Assembly (NCBI RefSeq): GCF_018613675.1
Contig: NZ_JAGGPQ010000005.1
Span: forward strand, 1 to 64,000
From: Arthrobacter sp. ISL-85
Lineage (GTDB): Bacteria; Actinomycetota; Actinomycetes; Actinomycetales; Micrococcaceae
Reading direction: 5' to 3'
DNA length: 64,000 bases
In this document: positions 1-9,482 of the stretch, piece by piece
Layout of the letters: every line of letters starts with the position of its first letter
Numbering within the stretch: position 1 is the stretch's first letter
The notes under the pieces: generated by a model
The model's input: the letters and a program-made list of their open reading frames with translations, nothing else
What the model was told of the DNA's origin: nothing
Databases searched by the model: none
Translations under genes and position numbers: made by a program

Positions 1-1384
1 TGGCGGTCATGACGTTCCAGCCGTCGCCGACTTTGATGCGCCAGCCGAAGAGGCCGTTTCCTTGGCCGGGGTAGGTCCAGAGGGTGCCGTTGCCGTCCTG
101 GGCCAGCAGGTCCGCCTTGCCATCACTGGTGAAGTCCCTGGCAACAGGGACCGGGGCGGGTGCTGACCCGGTGAAGAGCAGGCGGTTAGGGGTACCTGCC
201 GACGCATTGGCGATGACGCCCTGGGTGGCGGCGGAGCTCAGTTCCGCTGTTACTGCCGCCGGCGTCTCCTGGGGGTTCCGTGCCAGGACAAGCGCCGCCG
301 CCCCTGCAGCGTGCGGAGACGCCATGGATGTCCCGCTCAAGGTGGCAAGCGCCGTCGTGGCCGTATCCCAGTCGGACAGGATGCCCACCCCGGGCGCATA
401 CATATCAACGCAGCTTCCGTAATTGGAGAACGCAGCCTGGTGGTCGGAGGCATCGCTGGCGGCGACGGTCAGCGCCTCGGGTACCCGTGCGGGGGAGGTG
501 GTGCAGGCGTCCACCGCGGAGTTTCCGGCAGCAACCACGGCTGTGACCCCGTCATTGATGACTCCCCGGACGGCGTCATCAAGCGTGGTGCTGGTGGGGC
601 CGCCAATGCTGAGGTTGGCCACTGCCGGGGTGCCGGCGGCGTGCTGGGACACGATCCAGTCAAGCCCCGCGATGACGTCGGAGTCATACCCCGAACCGTC
701 GCAGCCGAGCACCCGCACCGGAACCACGGTGGCCGCTTTGGCCACCCCATGGGTTTTCCCGGCGATGATCCCGGCAACATGCGTGCCGTGGCCGTTGCAG
801 TCACTGCTGCCCTTTCCGTCGGCGATGGCAGTCCAGCCCGCCGCCACCCGGCCGCCAAAATCAGTGTTCTCCGCCAGGACACCGGTATCGACGACGTAGG
901 CACTGACGCCCGCCCCGGTGGACGGGGGCGTGAAGGTGCCGGAGAGCGGGAGCGCGCGCTGGTCGATCCTGTCCAGGCCCCAGGGCGGCGACTGCTGGGT
1001 GTCGGAAACCGAAACGGGCAAATCCGGCTCAATAACGGAAACCCGTGGCGAATGCGTCAGGGCAGCCGCCTGGGCATTGGTGGCGGTAATCGCCGCGCCC
1101 CGGACCGCCGCCGAGAAGGTCTTGCCGACGCGCACGCCCTGCGCCCGGAGGGACCCCGCCTCCGCGGCCACATCCGCGCCCTTGCTGAAACTGACCAGGT
1201 ACCGGCCCTCGTCGCCGTTCACGGGGCCGGCTGCCTGCGCGTTACCGCTGATCACCGGCGAGGGCGGCGGATCGACGGCCACCGTGGAGGTTTGAGCACT
1301 GGCTTGCGGAGCCATCAGCATGACAGCAACCGCGGCGGCCAGAACCGCGCCTGCGGAACCCCGGAATCGCTTGGGAAATGACAT
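1..1384 (-). CDS. Secreted subtilisin-like serine protease (S8) with C-terminal FG-GAP/VCBS-type tail, 3' end outside window
   Basis: Reading from ATG at 1384, preceded by AGGAGG, the protein has a signal peptide ending around ASA (residue 30), an inhibitor I9-like propeptide (about 55-120, with RYLVSFSKG), then an S8 catalytic domain of the proteinase K/aqualysin type. All three catalytic motifs are present: Asp166 in YVVDTG, His199 in NGHGTHVAG and Ser353 in SGTSMASPH. After the protease domain the chain goes into DFTSDGKADLLAQDGNGTLW, typical of an FG-GAP/VCBS beta-propeller repeat, and is still open at base 1. It should be an exported, self-processing protease whose tail may bind substrate or the cell surface. 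The reading frame is intact over all visible codons. Confidence 0.93.
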   Translation of the reverse strand, partial: MSFPKRFRGSAGAVLAAAVAVMLMAPQASAQTSTVAVDPPPSPVISGNAQAAGPVNGDEGRYLVSFSKGADVAAEAGSLRAQGVRVGKTFSAAVRGAAITATNAQAAALTHSPRVSVIEPDLPVSVSDTQQSPPWGLDRIDQRALPLSGTFTPPSTGAGVSAYVVDTGVLAENTDFGGRVAAGWTAIADGKGSSDCNGHGTHVAGIIAGKTHGVAKAATVVPVRVLGCDGSGYDSDVIAGLDWIVSQHAAGTPAVANLSIGGPTSTTLDDAVRGVINDGVTAVVAAGNSAVDACTTSPARVPEALTVAASDASDHQAAFSNYGSCVDMYAPGVGILSDWDTATTALATLSGTSMASPHAAGAAALVLARNPQETPAAVTAELSSAATQGVIANASAGTPNRLLFTGSAPAPVPVARDFTSDGKADLLAQDGNGTLWTYPGQGNGLFGWRIKVGDGWNVMTA

Positions 1385-1907
1385 GGAGGCCTCCTAGTGA
1401 CCGATGCGTCCTGCGGCAAATAAACCGTGGGTGGTTCCGGTGGCCGTTCCGGGCGCGGCAAAGGAGGCTCCATGCGTTGCGGGCCGGCAATGACAATGGC
1501 CGGCAGTAAATGCGATAGCCCCAGACAATTTCCTTATGCTCCCCAGCTTTCGGCGGAAACGGAAACCATTCCCTGATCCGCACCGCCAGTCCTTGCCCGG
1601 GAGCCCCGGCTGAGCCCGGGGCCTGTCCTTCAGCGCAGGCTTTGGGCCTGGGCAGACGGACGGTATGATCCCGGCCATTTTACAACTTCCCGATTCCGGA
1701 AGCAGCGTCACCAGCGGGGCAGGGTCATCAGCGTGGGCCTCAACCAGCCGGGGGGAAGCCCGGAAGGCCACGTACCGAGGGTCCCCGCGCCCCACCAGCC
1801 CGCCCAGCTCCTGGACACCCAAAGAATCGGCAGCACCCATATCCGTTGCCCCTCATCAACCACAAGGACACGGCAGCGAAGGTGCTGGTGCACCCTTAGG
1901 GGCAGCT
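1385..1907. other. Intergenic region without a convincing gene
   Basis: This stretch lies between the start of the subtilase and the regulatory region of the GerMN lipoprotein. A 148-codon open frame on the minus strand (1394-1840) has a passable GAGGGG site, but its composition and sequence match no family I know, so I do not call it. The first 100 bases should hold the subtilase promoter. Nothing else could be recognised. Confidence 0.5.
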
Positions 1908-1921
1908 CGGACTTTAGTCCC
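1908..1921 (+). promoter_or_regulatory. DosR/DevR-type operator
   Basis: The 14-mer cGGACTTTAGTCCC matches the core of the mycobacterial DosR box, GGGACTWWAGTCCC, at 13 of 14 positions. It lies 75 bases before the start codon of the GerMN lipoprotein gene. The flanks do not follow the extended 20-bp consensus. A DosS-like kinase and a DosR-like regulator are encoded 4-6 kb downstream. The match is seen directly; regulation by a DosR-type factor is inferred. Confidence 0.6.
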
Positions 1922-1950
1922 TGTTGTGGAGTAACCCTCAGGCGTAGCTT

Positions 1951-1984
1951 GAATGTGGGTCCTGCAGCCGCGGGACCCACATTC
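1951..1984 (+). promoter_or_regulatory. Perfect 12-bp inverted repeat directly before a ribosome binding site
   Basis: Arms 1951-1962 (GAATGTGGGTCC) and 1973-1984 pair perfectly around a 10-base loop. The hairpin ends one base before the AAGGGGG ribosome site (1986-1992) of the lipoprotein gene. It has no T-run, so it is more likely a leader structure (translation control or transcript stability) or a protein-binding site than a terminator. Confidence 0.5.
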
Positions 1985-1996
1985 CAAGGGGGCATC

Positions 1997-2710
1997 ATGG
2001 CCAGGCCTCGGCATACAGTTCTCGGCGTTCTCGGGCTTTCCGGCCTGATCGTGCTCACCGGCTGCTTCGGCCCTCCGGCGCCGGGTCCAACCAACAGTTC
2101 GGCCGCTCCCAGTCCCACGGTGAGCAGCGCCAGTCCAAGTACGACGGCGAGCCCCACCACTTCTGCGACCACCACTTCGGCGACCCCGACGACGCCGGCC
2201 GGCACCTCCGCCGCGCCCACCACCCCAGCTGCCATGCCGCCGTCGTCCGCTCCCGCCAGCCCGCCCCCGACGCAGGAACCCGCCCCGACCGGACTGCCGG
2301 AGCAGGTGGGGCCGCTGACCGTCTACTACGTGGCTGTTGGTGACAACGGCGTCTCGGGGCCGAAAATCGGCTGCGGTGACAGCCTGGTGGCCACCACCAC
2401 GGCGCCCGTCCGCTTCACGGACCAGGTGGGCCCCAGCGTCGGGACCCTGCTGGCCAACAAGAAGCGCGACGTCGGCCTGTCCGGGCTGATCAACGTCCTG
2501 TACCAGTCCAACCTCACGTACCTCGGTGGCGAGCTTGACGGCAGCACCATCAGCATCTGGCTGTCCGGGCAGTTCATGCTCGGCGGCGTCTGCGACATCC
2601 CGCGGGCGAAGGCGCAGCTGGAATACACGGCCATGGCGGCCTCCGGGGCCACCAGCGCGCAGGTGTTCGTCAACGGCCGGCCGATTGACGAGGTGCTCAG
2701 CCTTAAGTAG
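1997..2710 (+). CDS. GerMN-domain lipoprotein
   Basis: ATG at 1997 follows AAGGGGG. The 237-residue product begins with a lipoprotein signal (LIVLTGC lipobox), then a Ser/Thr/Pro/Ala-rich linker of about 75 residues that is probably extended or glycosylated. The C-terminal half (about 100-237) resembles the GerMN domain known from GerM and LpqB: VYYVAV near its start, a GLINVL helix, the strand STISIWLSGQF, and VFVNGRPIDEVL at the end. The protein should be anchored outside the membrane; what the domain binds here is unknown. The longer frame reaching upstream to 1733 is rejected because the lipobox and ribosome site fix the start. A DosR-type box and a hairpin precede the gene. Confidence 0.8.
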   Translation: MARPRHTVLGVLGLSGLIVLTGCFGPPAPGPTNSSAAPSPTVSSASPSTTASPTTSATTTSATPTTPAGTSAAPTTPAAMPPSSAPASPPPTQEPAPTGLPEQVGPLTVYYVAVGDNGVSGPKIGCGDSLVATTTAPVRFTDQVGPSVGTLLANKKRDVGLSGLINVLYQSNLTYLGGELDGSTISIWLSGQFMLGGVCDIPRAKAQLEYTAMAASGATSAQVFVNGRPIDEVLSLK

Positions 2711-2753
2711 GTGTAAGGGTGCTTGCCGACAACATCCACAGGGAGGCAACCGC

Positions 2754-3047
2754 ATGGACCGCCTGCAACACCCGCTTTTCGCCAGGGCCTTCGCACGCGC
2801 CGTGAGGGGCATGGACCGCCGAGGGGCTGCGGAGCATCGGGGCAGCATCCTGGCCGGGCTGCAGGGATCGGTGATCGAGATTGGCGCAGGGGCAGGCTCA
2901 TCCTTCGCGCTGTACCCGCCCGCTGTCACCCACGTCCTGGCCCTGGAGCCCGATAACTACCTGAGGAGCGTGGCGGAAAAGGCAGCAGCAGCCGCCAGCG
3001 CTCGCCCACATCCTGGGCACTGCCACCAGTCCTGGGCCGCGAACTGA
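2754..3047 (+). pseudogene. Truncated class I SAM-dependent methyltransferase
   Basis: ATG at 2754 follows GGGAGG. The first 75 or so codons read as the N-terminus of a UbiE/Methyltransf_11 type enzyme, with the SAM-binding motif VIEIGAGAGSSF and the acidic end of strand 2 in LALEPDNYL. The frame then leaves the family after AEKAAAAASA and stops at 97 residues, where relatives run to about 200. The rest of the fold is missing, and imperfect direct repeats start at the break. I read it as a deletion remnant. A short functional SAM-binding peptide is unlikely. Confidence 0.7.
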
Positions 3048-3101
3048 CCGGGCCGCCACCTAAGCGGACCGCCAACTGACCGGGCCGCGAAACTAAGCGG
3101 G
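3037..3101 (+). repeat. Two-copy imperfect direct repeat of 32-33 bp
   Basis: Copy one (3037-3068) and copy two (3069-3101) share AACTGACCGGGCCGC and CTAAGCGG blocks. The array covers the end of the broken methyltransferase frame and the space before the ATPase gene, so it may mark the deletion junction. Confidence 0.6.
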
Positions 3102-3184
3102 CCGGCCGGCGCTCGGCGAGATCCCGCCGTCGTACCCTTGCCTTAGGTTAAAGTCACGAAGTCCACGCGTCCGAACGGATCGGC

Positions 3185-5908
3185 ATGACAGACGTGAATG
3201 TCCAGGAGCGCAGCCCCCTCCAGCTGGCCATTACCGACGCCGCGAGCCTGACGGCGGAGCAAACGCTGGCGCGCCTGGGATCCGGGCCGGGCGGCCTCAC
3301 CCGGGAGGAAGCTGCCGCCCGTTTGGAACAGCTGGGACCCAACGCCGTCCGCACCCACCGCGCCAATGGATGGGCCGTGCTGGGGCGGCAGTTCGCCAGC
3401 CCCATCCTCCTCCTCCTGATCGTCACCGCCGGGCTGTCCCTGTTCCTGGGCGACGCCACCAACTCCATCGTCATCGGCGTGATCCTGCTGGTCAGCGTGG
3501 GCCTCGGCTTCACCAACGAATACCGCGCAGAGCTCGCCTCCGAGGCCCTGCACTCCCGCGTCACCCACAAGGCTGCCGTCCAGCGCGACGGAACCACCAG
3601 CGAAGTGGATGTCACCGCGCTGGTGCCCGGCGACGTGGTCCACCTTTCCCTCGGCGCGATCGTCCCGGCGGACATCCGCCTCCTCACCACCAGCAACCTC
3701 CTTTGCGACGAAAGCATCCTCACGGGGGAGTCCCAGCCCGCAGGCAAGGACCCTGCCCCCGTTCCCGGCGGCGCCTCCCTTGCCGACCTCTCCTCCTGTG
3801 TGTTCATGGGCACCATGGTGCAGTCCGGGGGCTGCAGCGGCGTGGTGGTGGCCACGGGCGGGCGGGCGGAGTTCGGCCGCATCGCGCTGGGCCTGGGCGA
3901 ACGGCAGCCGCAGACCGAGTTCCAGCTGGGCCTCAAACGGTTCTCGTTCCTGCTGCTGCAGGTGGCCGTCGTGCTCACCTCGCTCATCTTCGTCGCCAAC
4001 CTGCTGCTGCAGCGGCCCCTGCTGGAATCGCTGCTCTTCTCCCTTGCCATCGCGGTGGGCATCACACCGCAGCTGCTGCCCGCCGTCGTGAGCACCAGCC
4101 TGGCCACCGGCACCCGGCAGCTGGCCAAGCGGAAGGTGCTGGTCAAGCGGCTGGTGTGCATTGAGGACCTGGGGGACATGGACATCCTGGTCACGGACAA
4201 GACCGGCACCCTCACCGAGGGCAAGATCAGCTTCACCCATGCACTTCCTGCCCACGCCGGGATGTCCGACGACGGCCTGCTCACCCTGGGTTTGCTGGCC
4301 ACCGAGGCGAACTATGCAGGGGCGAAGGCTTCCTCCGCGGGCCAGAATCCCCTGGACGCCGCGCTGTGGGAGAGTCCGGGTGCGGCCGCCTTCGACGCGG
4401 CACGGTTCGAGCGGCTGGACCTGATCGGCTTCGACCACCAGCGCCGCCGGACTACGGTGCTGGTCAGTGAAGCCGGCGGTCCCGCCCTGCTGGTCACCAA
4501 GGGCGCCCCCGAGGACGTCCTGGCCCTGTGCGGACCCGTTACGCCGGCAGCGCAGGCGCAGCTGGATGAACAGTTCGACGCCGGCTCCCGGGTGGTTGCC
4601 GTGGCCACCCGCCCGGCCGCCGGACTGGCCAGGCTGACTCCTGCCGATGAGGGCGGCCTCACCCTTGCCGGCTTCCTGGTGTTCCTGGACCGGCCCAAGG
4701 CCAACGCGCGGCAGTCGCTGGACCGGCTGGAGGCGCTGGGCATCGCTGTGAAGCTCGCCACCGGCGACAACGCGAAAGTGGCGGAGAAGGTGTGCGCGGA
4801 CCTGGACGTGATCTCCGGCGGCACGCTGACGGGCGCCGAGGTCGAGGCAATGTCCGACGCCGACCTTGCCGCCGCCGCGCGCACGGCCACCATCTTCGCC
4901 CGCGTCTCGCCCGAACAAAAGGCGCGGATCATCACCCTCCTGCGGCAAAGCGGAGGGGCAGTAGGCTTCATGGGCGACGGCGTCAACGACGCCCTGGCAC
5001 TGCACAAGGCGGACATCGGAATCTCCGTGGATACCGCAACGGACGTTGCCAAAGACGCGGCCGACGTCGTCCTCCTGGACAAGGACCTTGGCGTCCTGGC
5101 CGACGGAGTGATGGAGGGGCGGCGGATTTTCGCCAACACCATCAAGTACGTGCTGATGGGTACGTCCAGCAATTTCGGCAACATGTTCAGCGCGGCCACG
5201 GCCTCCGTGGTGCTCAGCTTCCTGCCCATGTTGCCCGGCCAGATCCTGCTGAACAACCTGCTCTACGATTCCGGGCAGCTGGCCATCCCGGGGGACCGCG
5301 TGGACAAGGAACAACTGCGGGCGCCCTCCCACTGGAACATCGCGTTCATCCGGCGGTTCATGCTGCTCTTCGGGCCCATCAGCTCGCTGTTCGACTTCGC
5401 CACGTTCGCCCTGATGCTGTTCGTGTTCACCGCAGCGCCGGGGGAATTCCGGGCCGGCTGGTTTATCGAATCCATCGCTACCCAGACGCTGATCATCTTC
5501 GCCATCCGCACCCGGCGCGTCCCGTTCCTGCGCAGCCGCCCGTCCACCGGCCTGCTGGCCGCGTCCCTGGGAGTGGTGGCCCTGGGGGTGTTCCTGCCGC
5601 TTTCACCCCTGGCCGGCGTGCTGGGCTTCGACCCCCTGCCGGTGCCCTTCTTCCTGGCATTGCTGGGAATGGTGGTGGTGTACCTGGTGCTGGTGGAGTT
5701 CGCCAAACAATGGTTCTTCGCCCGCGACGCCCAAAAGCTGCCGGTGCCGCTGCCGCCCGTCCAGCGCCGGCACGCCACCCACCACATCTCCCGGCGGGCG
5801 TTCCGGTTCAGCATTCCGGTTAGGGTTCCTCCGCTGGGGGCGCCGGCCAGGGGCCCGTCGCTAAGGGGGCGCAGGGCGCGGCGGGGGAAGGCAGTCCGTA
5901 ACCTTTAG
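3185..5908 (+). CDS. mgtA: Magnesium-type P-type ATPase (P3B, MgtA/MgtB-like)
   Basis: This 907-residue ATP-driven cation pump has the full P-type layout: N-terminal cation-ATPase domain, actuator with LTGES, phosphorylation site DKTGTLT with Asp338, a nucleotide-binding domain, the hinge GDGVND, and a C-terminal membrane half with LLNNLLYDSGQLAIPGD and SQTL-like/IRTRRVPF blocks typical of MgtA. Mg2+ import is the family role. It ends with about 60 Arg/Pro-rich residues beyond the last membrane helix (after KQWFF) that are not usual for MgtA. The start at 3185 fits the family N-terminus although its ribosome site is weak (CGGATCGG). A weak DosR-like half-box (AAAGTCACGAA, 3150-3160) lies just upstream. 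In mycobacteria another P-type ATPase, CtpF, belongs to the DosR regulon, but it is of a different subclass. Confidence 0.9.
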   Translation: MTDVNVQERSPLQLAITDAASLTAEQTLARLGSGPGGLTREEAAARLEQLGPNAVRTHRANGWAVLGRQFASPILLLLIVTAGLSLFLGDATNSIVIGVILLVSVGLGFTNEYRAELASEALHSRVTHKAAVQRDGTTSEVDVTALVPGDVVHLSLGAIVPADIRLLTTSNLLCDESILTGESQPAGKDPAPVPGGASLADLSSCVFMGTMVQSGGCSGVVVATGGRAEFGRIALGLGERQPQTEFQLGLKRFSFLLLQVAVVLTSLIFVANLLLQRPLLESLLFSLAIAVGITPQLLPAVVSTSLATGTRQLAKRKVLVKRLVCIEDLGDMDILVTDKTGTLTEGKISFTHALPAHAGMSDDGLLTLGLLATEANYAGAKASSAGQNPLDAALWESPGAAAFDAARFERLDLIGFDHQRRRTTVLVSEAGGPALLVTKGAPEDVLALCGPVTPAAQAQLDEQFDAGSRVVAVATRPAAGLARLTPADEGGLTLAGFLVFLDRPKANARQSLDRLEALGIAVKLATGDNAKVAEKVCADLDVISGGTLTGAEVEAMSDADLAAAARTATIFARVSPEQKARIITLLRQSGGAVGFMGDGVNDALALHKADIGISVDTATDVAKDAADVVLLDKDLGVLADGVMEGRRIFANTIKYVLMGTSSNFGNMFSAATASVVLSFLPMLPGQILLNNLLYDSGQLAIPGDRVDKEQLRAPSHWNIAFIRRFMLLFGPISSLFDFATFALMLFVFTAAPGEFRAGWFIESIATQTLIIFAIRTRRVPFLRSRPSTGLLAASLGVVALGVFLPLSPLAGVLGFDPLPVPFFLALLGMVVVYLVLVEFAKQWFFARDAQKLPVPLPPVQRRHATHHISRRAFRFSIPVRVPPLGAPARGPSLRGRRARRGKAVRNL

Positions 5909-7639
<1,731 letters not shown>

Positions 7640-7697
7640 CCGACCGGCCGGCGGACTGGCGGTTCCGGGCCGTGCAAAGCGGCGGCCAGGATATATG

Positions 7698-8384
7698 TCA
7701 GTGCAGCAGTTCCCAGGCCCGCGGGATCGGCGCGGGGATCAGGAGGCTCCGCCGCCGGAAGCCCAACTTCTGGAGCACGGCGGACACGCCGGCCGCAACG
7801 GCGTCATCAGGGAGCACCAGCTCCTGACCGATCTGCCCGTTGGTCAGTCCACGCGCCATGAGGGCAAGCACCTTCCGCTCCGTGCGCGTCATGGCCCTCA
7901 GCCAAGGAGCGGAAGCGGTTGCATACAGGCTCTCGGCCACCCGTTCCCGGACCCCGGGGCCGATCGGCGCGATGCCTGCGGCAGTGCTGCGGATGCAGTC
8001 AACCAGTGCGTCGTTGTTTCCGATTCGTTTGAGCACATACCCTGACGCGCCCGCCAGGACCGCCGCCCGCACGGCGTGCTGCTCGTCCCAGCTGGTTAGG
8101 ATCAGGCAACGCACGCGGGGAGCAGCGGAGCGCAGGTCACGGCACACCTCGATGCCGGTGCCGTCCGGCAGCCTGTCGTCCAGCACGGCGATGTCCGGCT
8201 GCAGGATGTGGATCAGGCGACTGGCTTCCGCGGCCGATCCGCTGTCGCCAACAACGTCGAATCCATCATGTTCGAGCAGGTCGGCAAGGCCCCGCCGCAC
8301 CATTTCGTGGTCGTTGAGGATAAAGACCCGGATGGGCAGGCCGGGGGACCAAAACTCACTGGCTGGTTCTGCAAATGTGTTCAT
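7698..8384 (-). CDS. DosR/DevR-like NarL-family response regulator
   Basis: From ATG 8384 (GAGAG upstream) the 228-residue protein has a receiver domain (about 17-135) with VFILNDHEMVRRGLADLLE, phosphoacceptor Asp69 in AVLDDRLPDG, LILTS and the conserved Lys in GYVLK, and a LuxR-type HTH (about 160-215). The receiver is strikingly like DosR. The HTH keeps the scaffold (TRTERKVLALMARGLTNGQI) but the recognition helix reads DDAVAAGVSAVL where DosR has EKTVKNYVSRLL, so the Lys and Asn that contact DNA are absent. It may bind a different site, bind weakly, or act through protein contacts. It is convergent with the DosS-like kinase. A longer frame up to 8483 exists but lacks family support. Confidence 0.9.
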   Translation of the reverse strand: MNTFAEPASEFWSPGLPIRVFILNDHEMVRRGLADLLEHDGFDVVGDSGSAAEASRLIHILQPDIAVLDDRLPDGTGIEVCRDLRSAAPRVRCLILTSWDEQHAVRAAVLAGASGYVLKRIGNNDALVDCIRSTAAGIAPIGPGVRERVAESLYATASAPWLRAMTRTERKVLALMARGLTNGQIGQELVLPDDAVAAGVSAVLQKLGFRRRSLLIPAPIPRAWELLH

Positions 8385-8648
8385 TGGGACGCTCTCATCG
8401 GCTCGACGTCCTCCCCGGCTGCCCTTTCCCTGCAACCGCCCCTCCGGAAGGAACCTCATTAAATCATCGGCACTTACGGCCATTCAATTCCCAGCGCCGT
8501 GCCGGAAGAGACCGGGATCTCCCGGGGAACGCCGCGCGCAGCGCGCACGGTGCTGTGTTCCGGCGCTGGCCGCTTGCCGGTTCGCTGCCGCCGTGTACTG
8601 CCTTGTACTCGTCCATGGTTGCCATGTTCCGGTATCTCTTCTACCGGC

Positions 8649-9188
8649 TCAGGCAGCCTGATGCTGCGGGTGGGCGAGGAAGACCTCCAGCGACTGAAGC
8701 GTGACCTCTGCGTCCTGGAAGACCGGGTTGCGGTGCGGATGCAGGCGGTGCAGCAGGCCGCCGTTGTACTGGAGCCGGCGCCGTGCGGTATTGACGGTGC
8801 GGACGGCATGGTCAAGGTCTTCCAGGCGGCGGGGCAGGGCACGGGTCATGCACTGGATCGAAGCAAGGGCGACGGCCAGGACGTTGGCATCCAGTTGCTG
8901 GCCCGCTGCCCGGTGGCGGCGCAGCTGGGAGGCCAACCCGTCCCAGATTTCCTGCGCCGCCGTCCGCGCCACCTCAGTCCGCGCCTCGTTGACGGAAAGC
9001 CCCCGGGCCAGGAACTCCTTGTAAAGGGTGTCGAACCGGCCGGCCAGTTCCTCGGCTTTCTTCGCCGTGTCACCGGCCGGAGCTGATGAGGGATTGAAAT
9101 TGGAGGGGTGGAGGAGCATCGCACGTCGGCGTGCCGCTTCCGCCTGCGACAAAGTAGCGGGGCGGAAGGTGATGATGTCAGCGGACAT
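8649..9188 (-). CDS. Hypothetical helical protein
   Basis: ATG at 9188 follows GAAAGGA. The 179-residue product has no signal peptide or membrane segment. It is mostly predicted helix, rich in Ala, Arg, Leu and Glu, with a C-terminal part containing several His (LLHRLHPHRNPV). I recognise no family. The gene points away from the membrane-protein gene at 9483, and the shared upstream region carries two DosR-like palindromes, so it may belong to the same stress regulon. Confidence 0.7.
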   Translation of the reverse strand: MSADIITFRPATLSQAEAARRRAMLLHPSNFNPSSAPAGDTAKKAEELAGRFDTLYKEFLARGLSVNEARTEVARTAAQEIWDGLASQLRRHRAAGQQLDANVLAVALASIQCMTRALPRRLEDLDHAVRTVNTARRRLQYNGGLLHRLHPHRNPVFQDAEVTLQSLEVFLAHPQHQAA

Positions 9189-9362
9189 GCCGGTCCTTTC
9201 AAAATCCAGCCAGCAGGATGCGCCTGCACGCAGGGGGATCCTCTACGGTGCCCCCGGCGGAAAGCCTCTGGGTTCATTGGCGAAAGCCGCTCCGGCCTCG
9301 CAATATGAGGACCCGGATGGCACGCCTTTACAAGGATGCCAAGTGTCACAAGCCCGGCTGTA

Positions 9363-9376
9363 GGGCTGAAAGTCCC
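9363..9376. promoter_or_regulatory. DosR-like box 1 in a divergent promoter region
   Basis: GGGCTGAAAGTCCC matches the DosR core GGGACTWWAGTCCC at 11 of 14 positions, and its right half (AAAGTCCCGA) also fits the flank. It lies 175 bases before the 179-residue gene and 107 bases before the membrane-protein gene. Confidence 0.4.
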
Positions 9377-9419
9377 GACGTCCAAGAGGGCCACGGTACC
9401 GTCGCCTGCGGCCGCCGGT

Positions 9420-9433
9420 GGGGCTTTGTGCCC
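9420..9433. promoter_or_regulatory. DosR-like box 2 in a divergent promoter region
   Basis: GGGGCTTTGTGCCC keeps the palindromic GGG...CCC frame and matches the DosR core at about 10 of 14 positions. It is 57 bp from box 1, similar to the paired boxes at many DosR promoters. Weak on its own. Confidence 0.3.
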
Positions 9434-9435
9434 TG

Positions 9436-9466
9436 TTTCAGGCTTCGGGGCCGCCCTAGCCTGAAA
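9436..9466 (+). promoter_or_regulatory. 9-bp inverted repeat in the leader of the membrane-protein gene
   Basis: TTTCAGGCT (9436-9444) and AGCCTGAAA (9458-9466) pair perfectly around a 13-base loop. The structure ends about 16 bases before the TTG start at 9483 and has no T-run. Its role is unknown. Confidence 0.4.
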
Positions 9467-9482
9467 GAAGCAGTGCGGCGTA

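Noticed and set aside
1394..1840. 148-codon open frame on the minus strand with a GAGGGG site, facing the DosR box
   Set aside because: Sequence shows no family features, is Arg/Pro/Gly-rich as expected for antisense frames in GC-rich DNA, and ends inside the subtilase promoter region.
3144..3160. DosR box upstream of mgtA
   Set aside because: Only the right half (AAAGTCACGAA) is good; about 9 of 14 core positions match, which is too weak to list as a site.
3143..5332. 729-codon open frame antisense to mgtA
   Set aside because: Composition (His/Gln/Gly/Arg runs) is that of a shadow frame; the sense strand encodes a complete MgtA.
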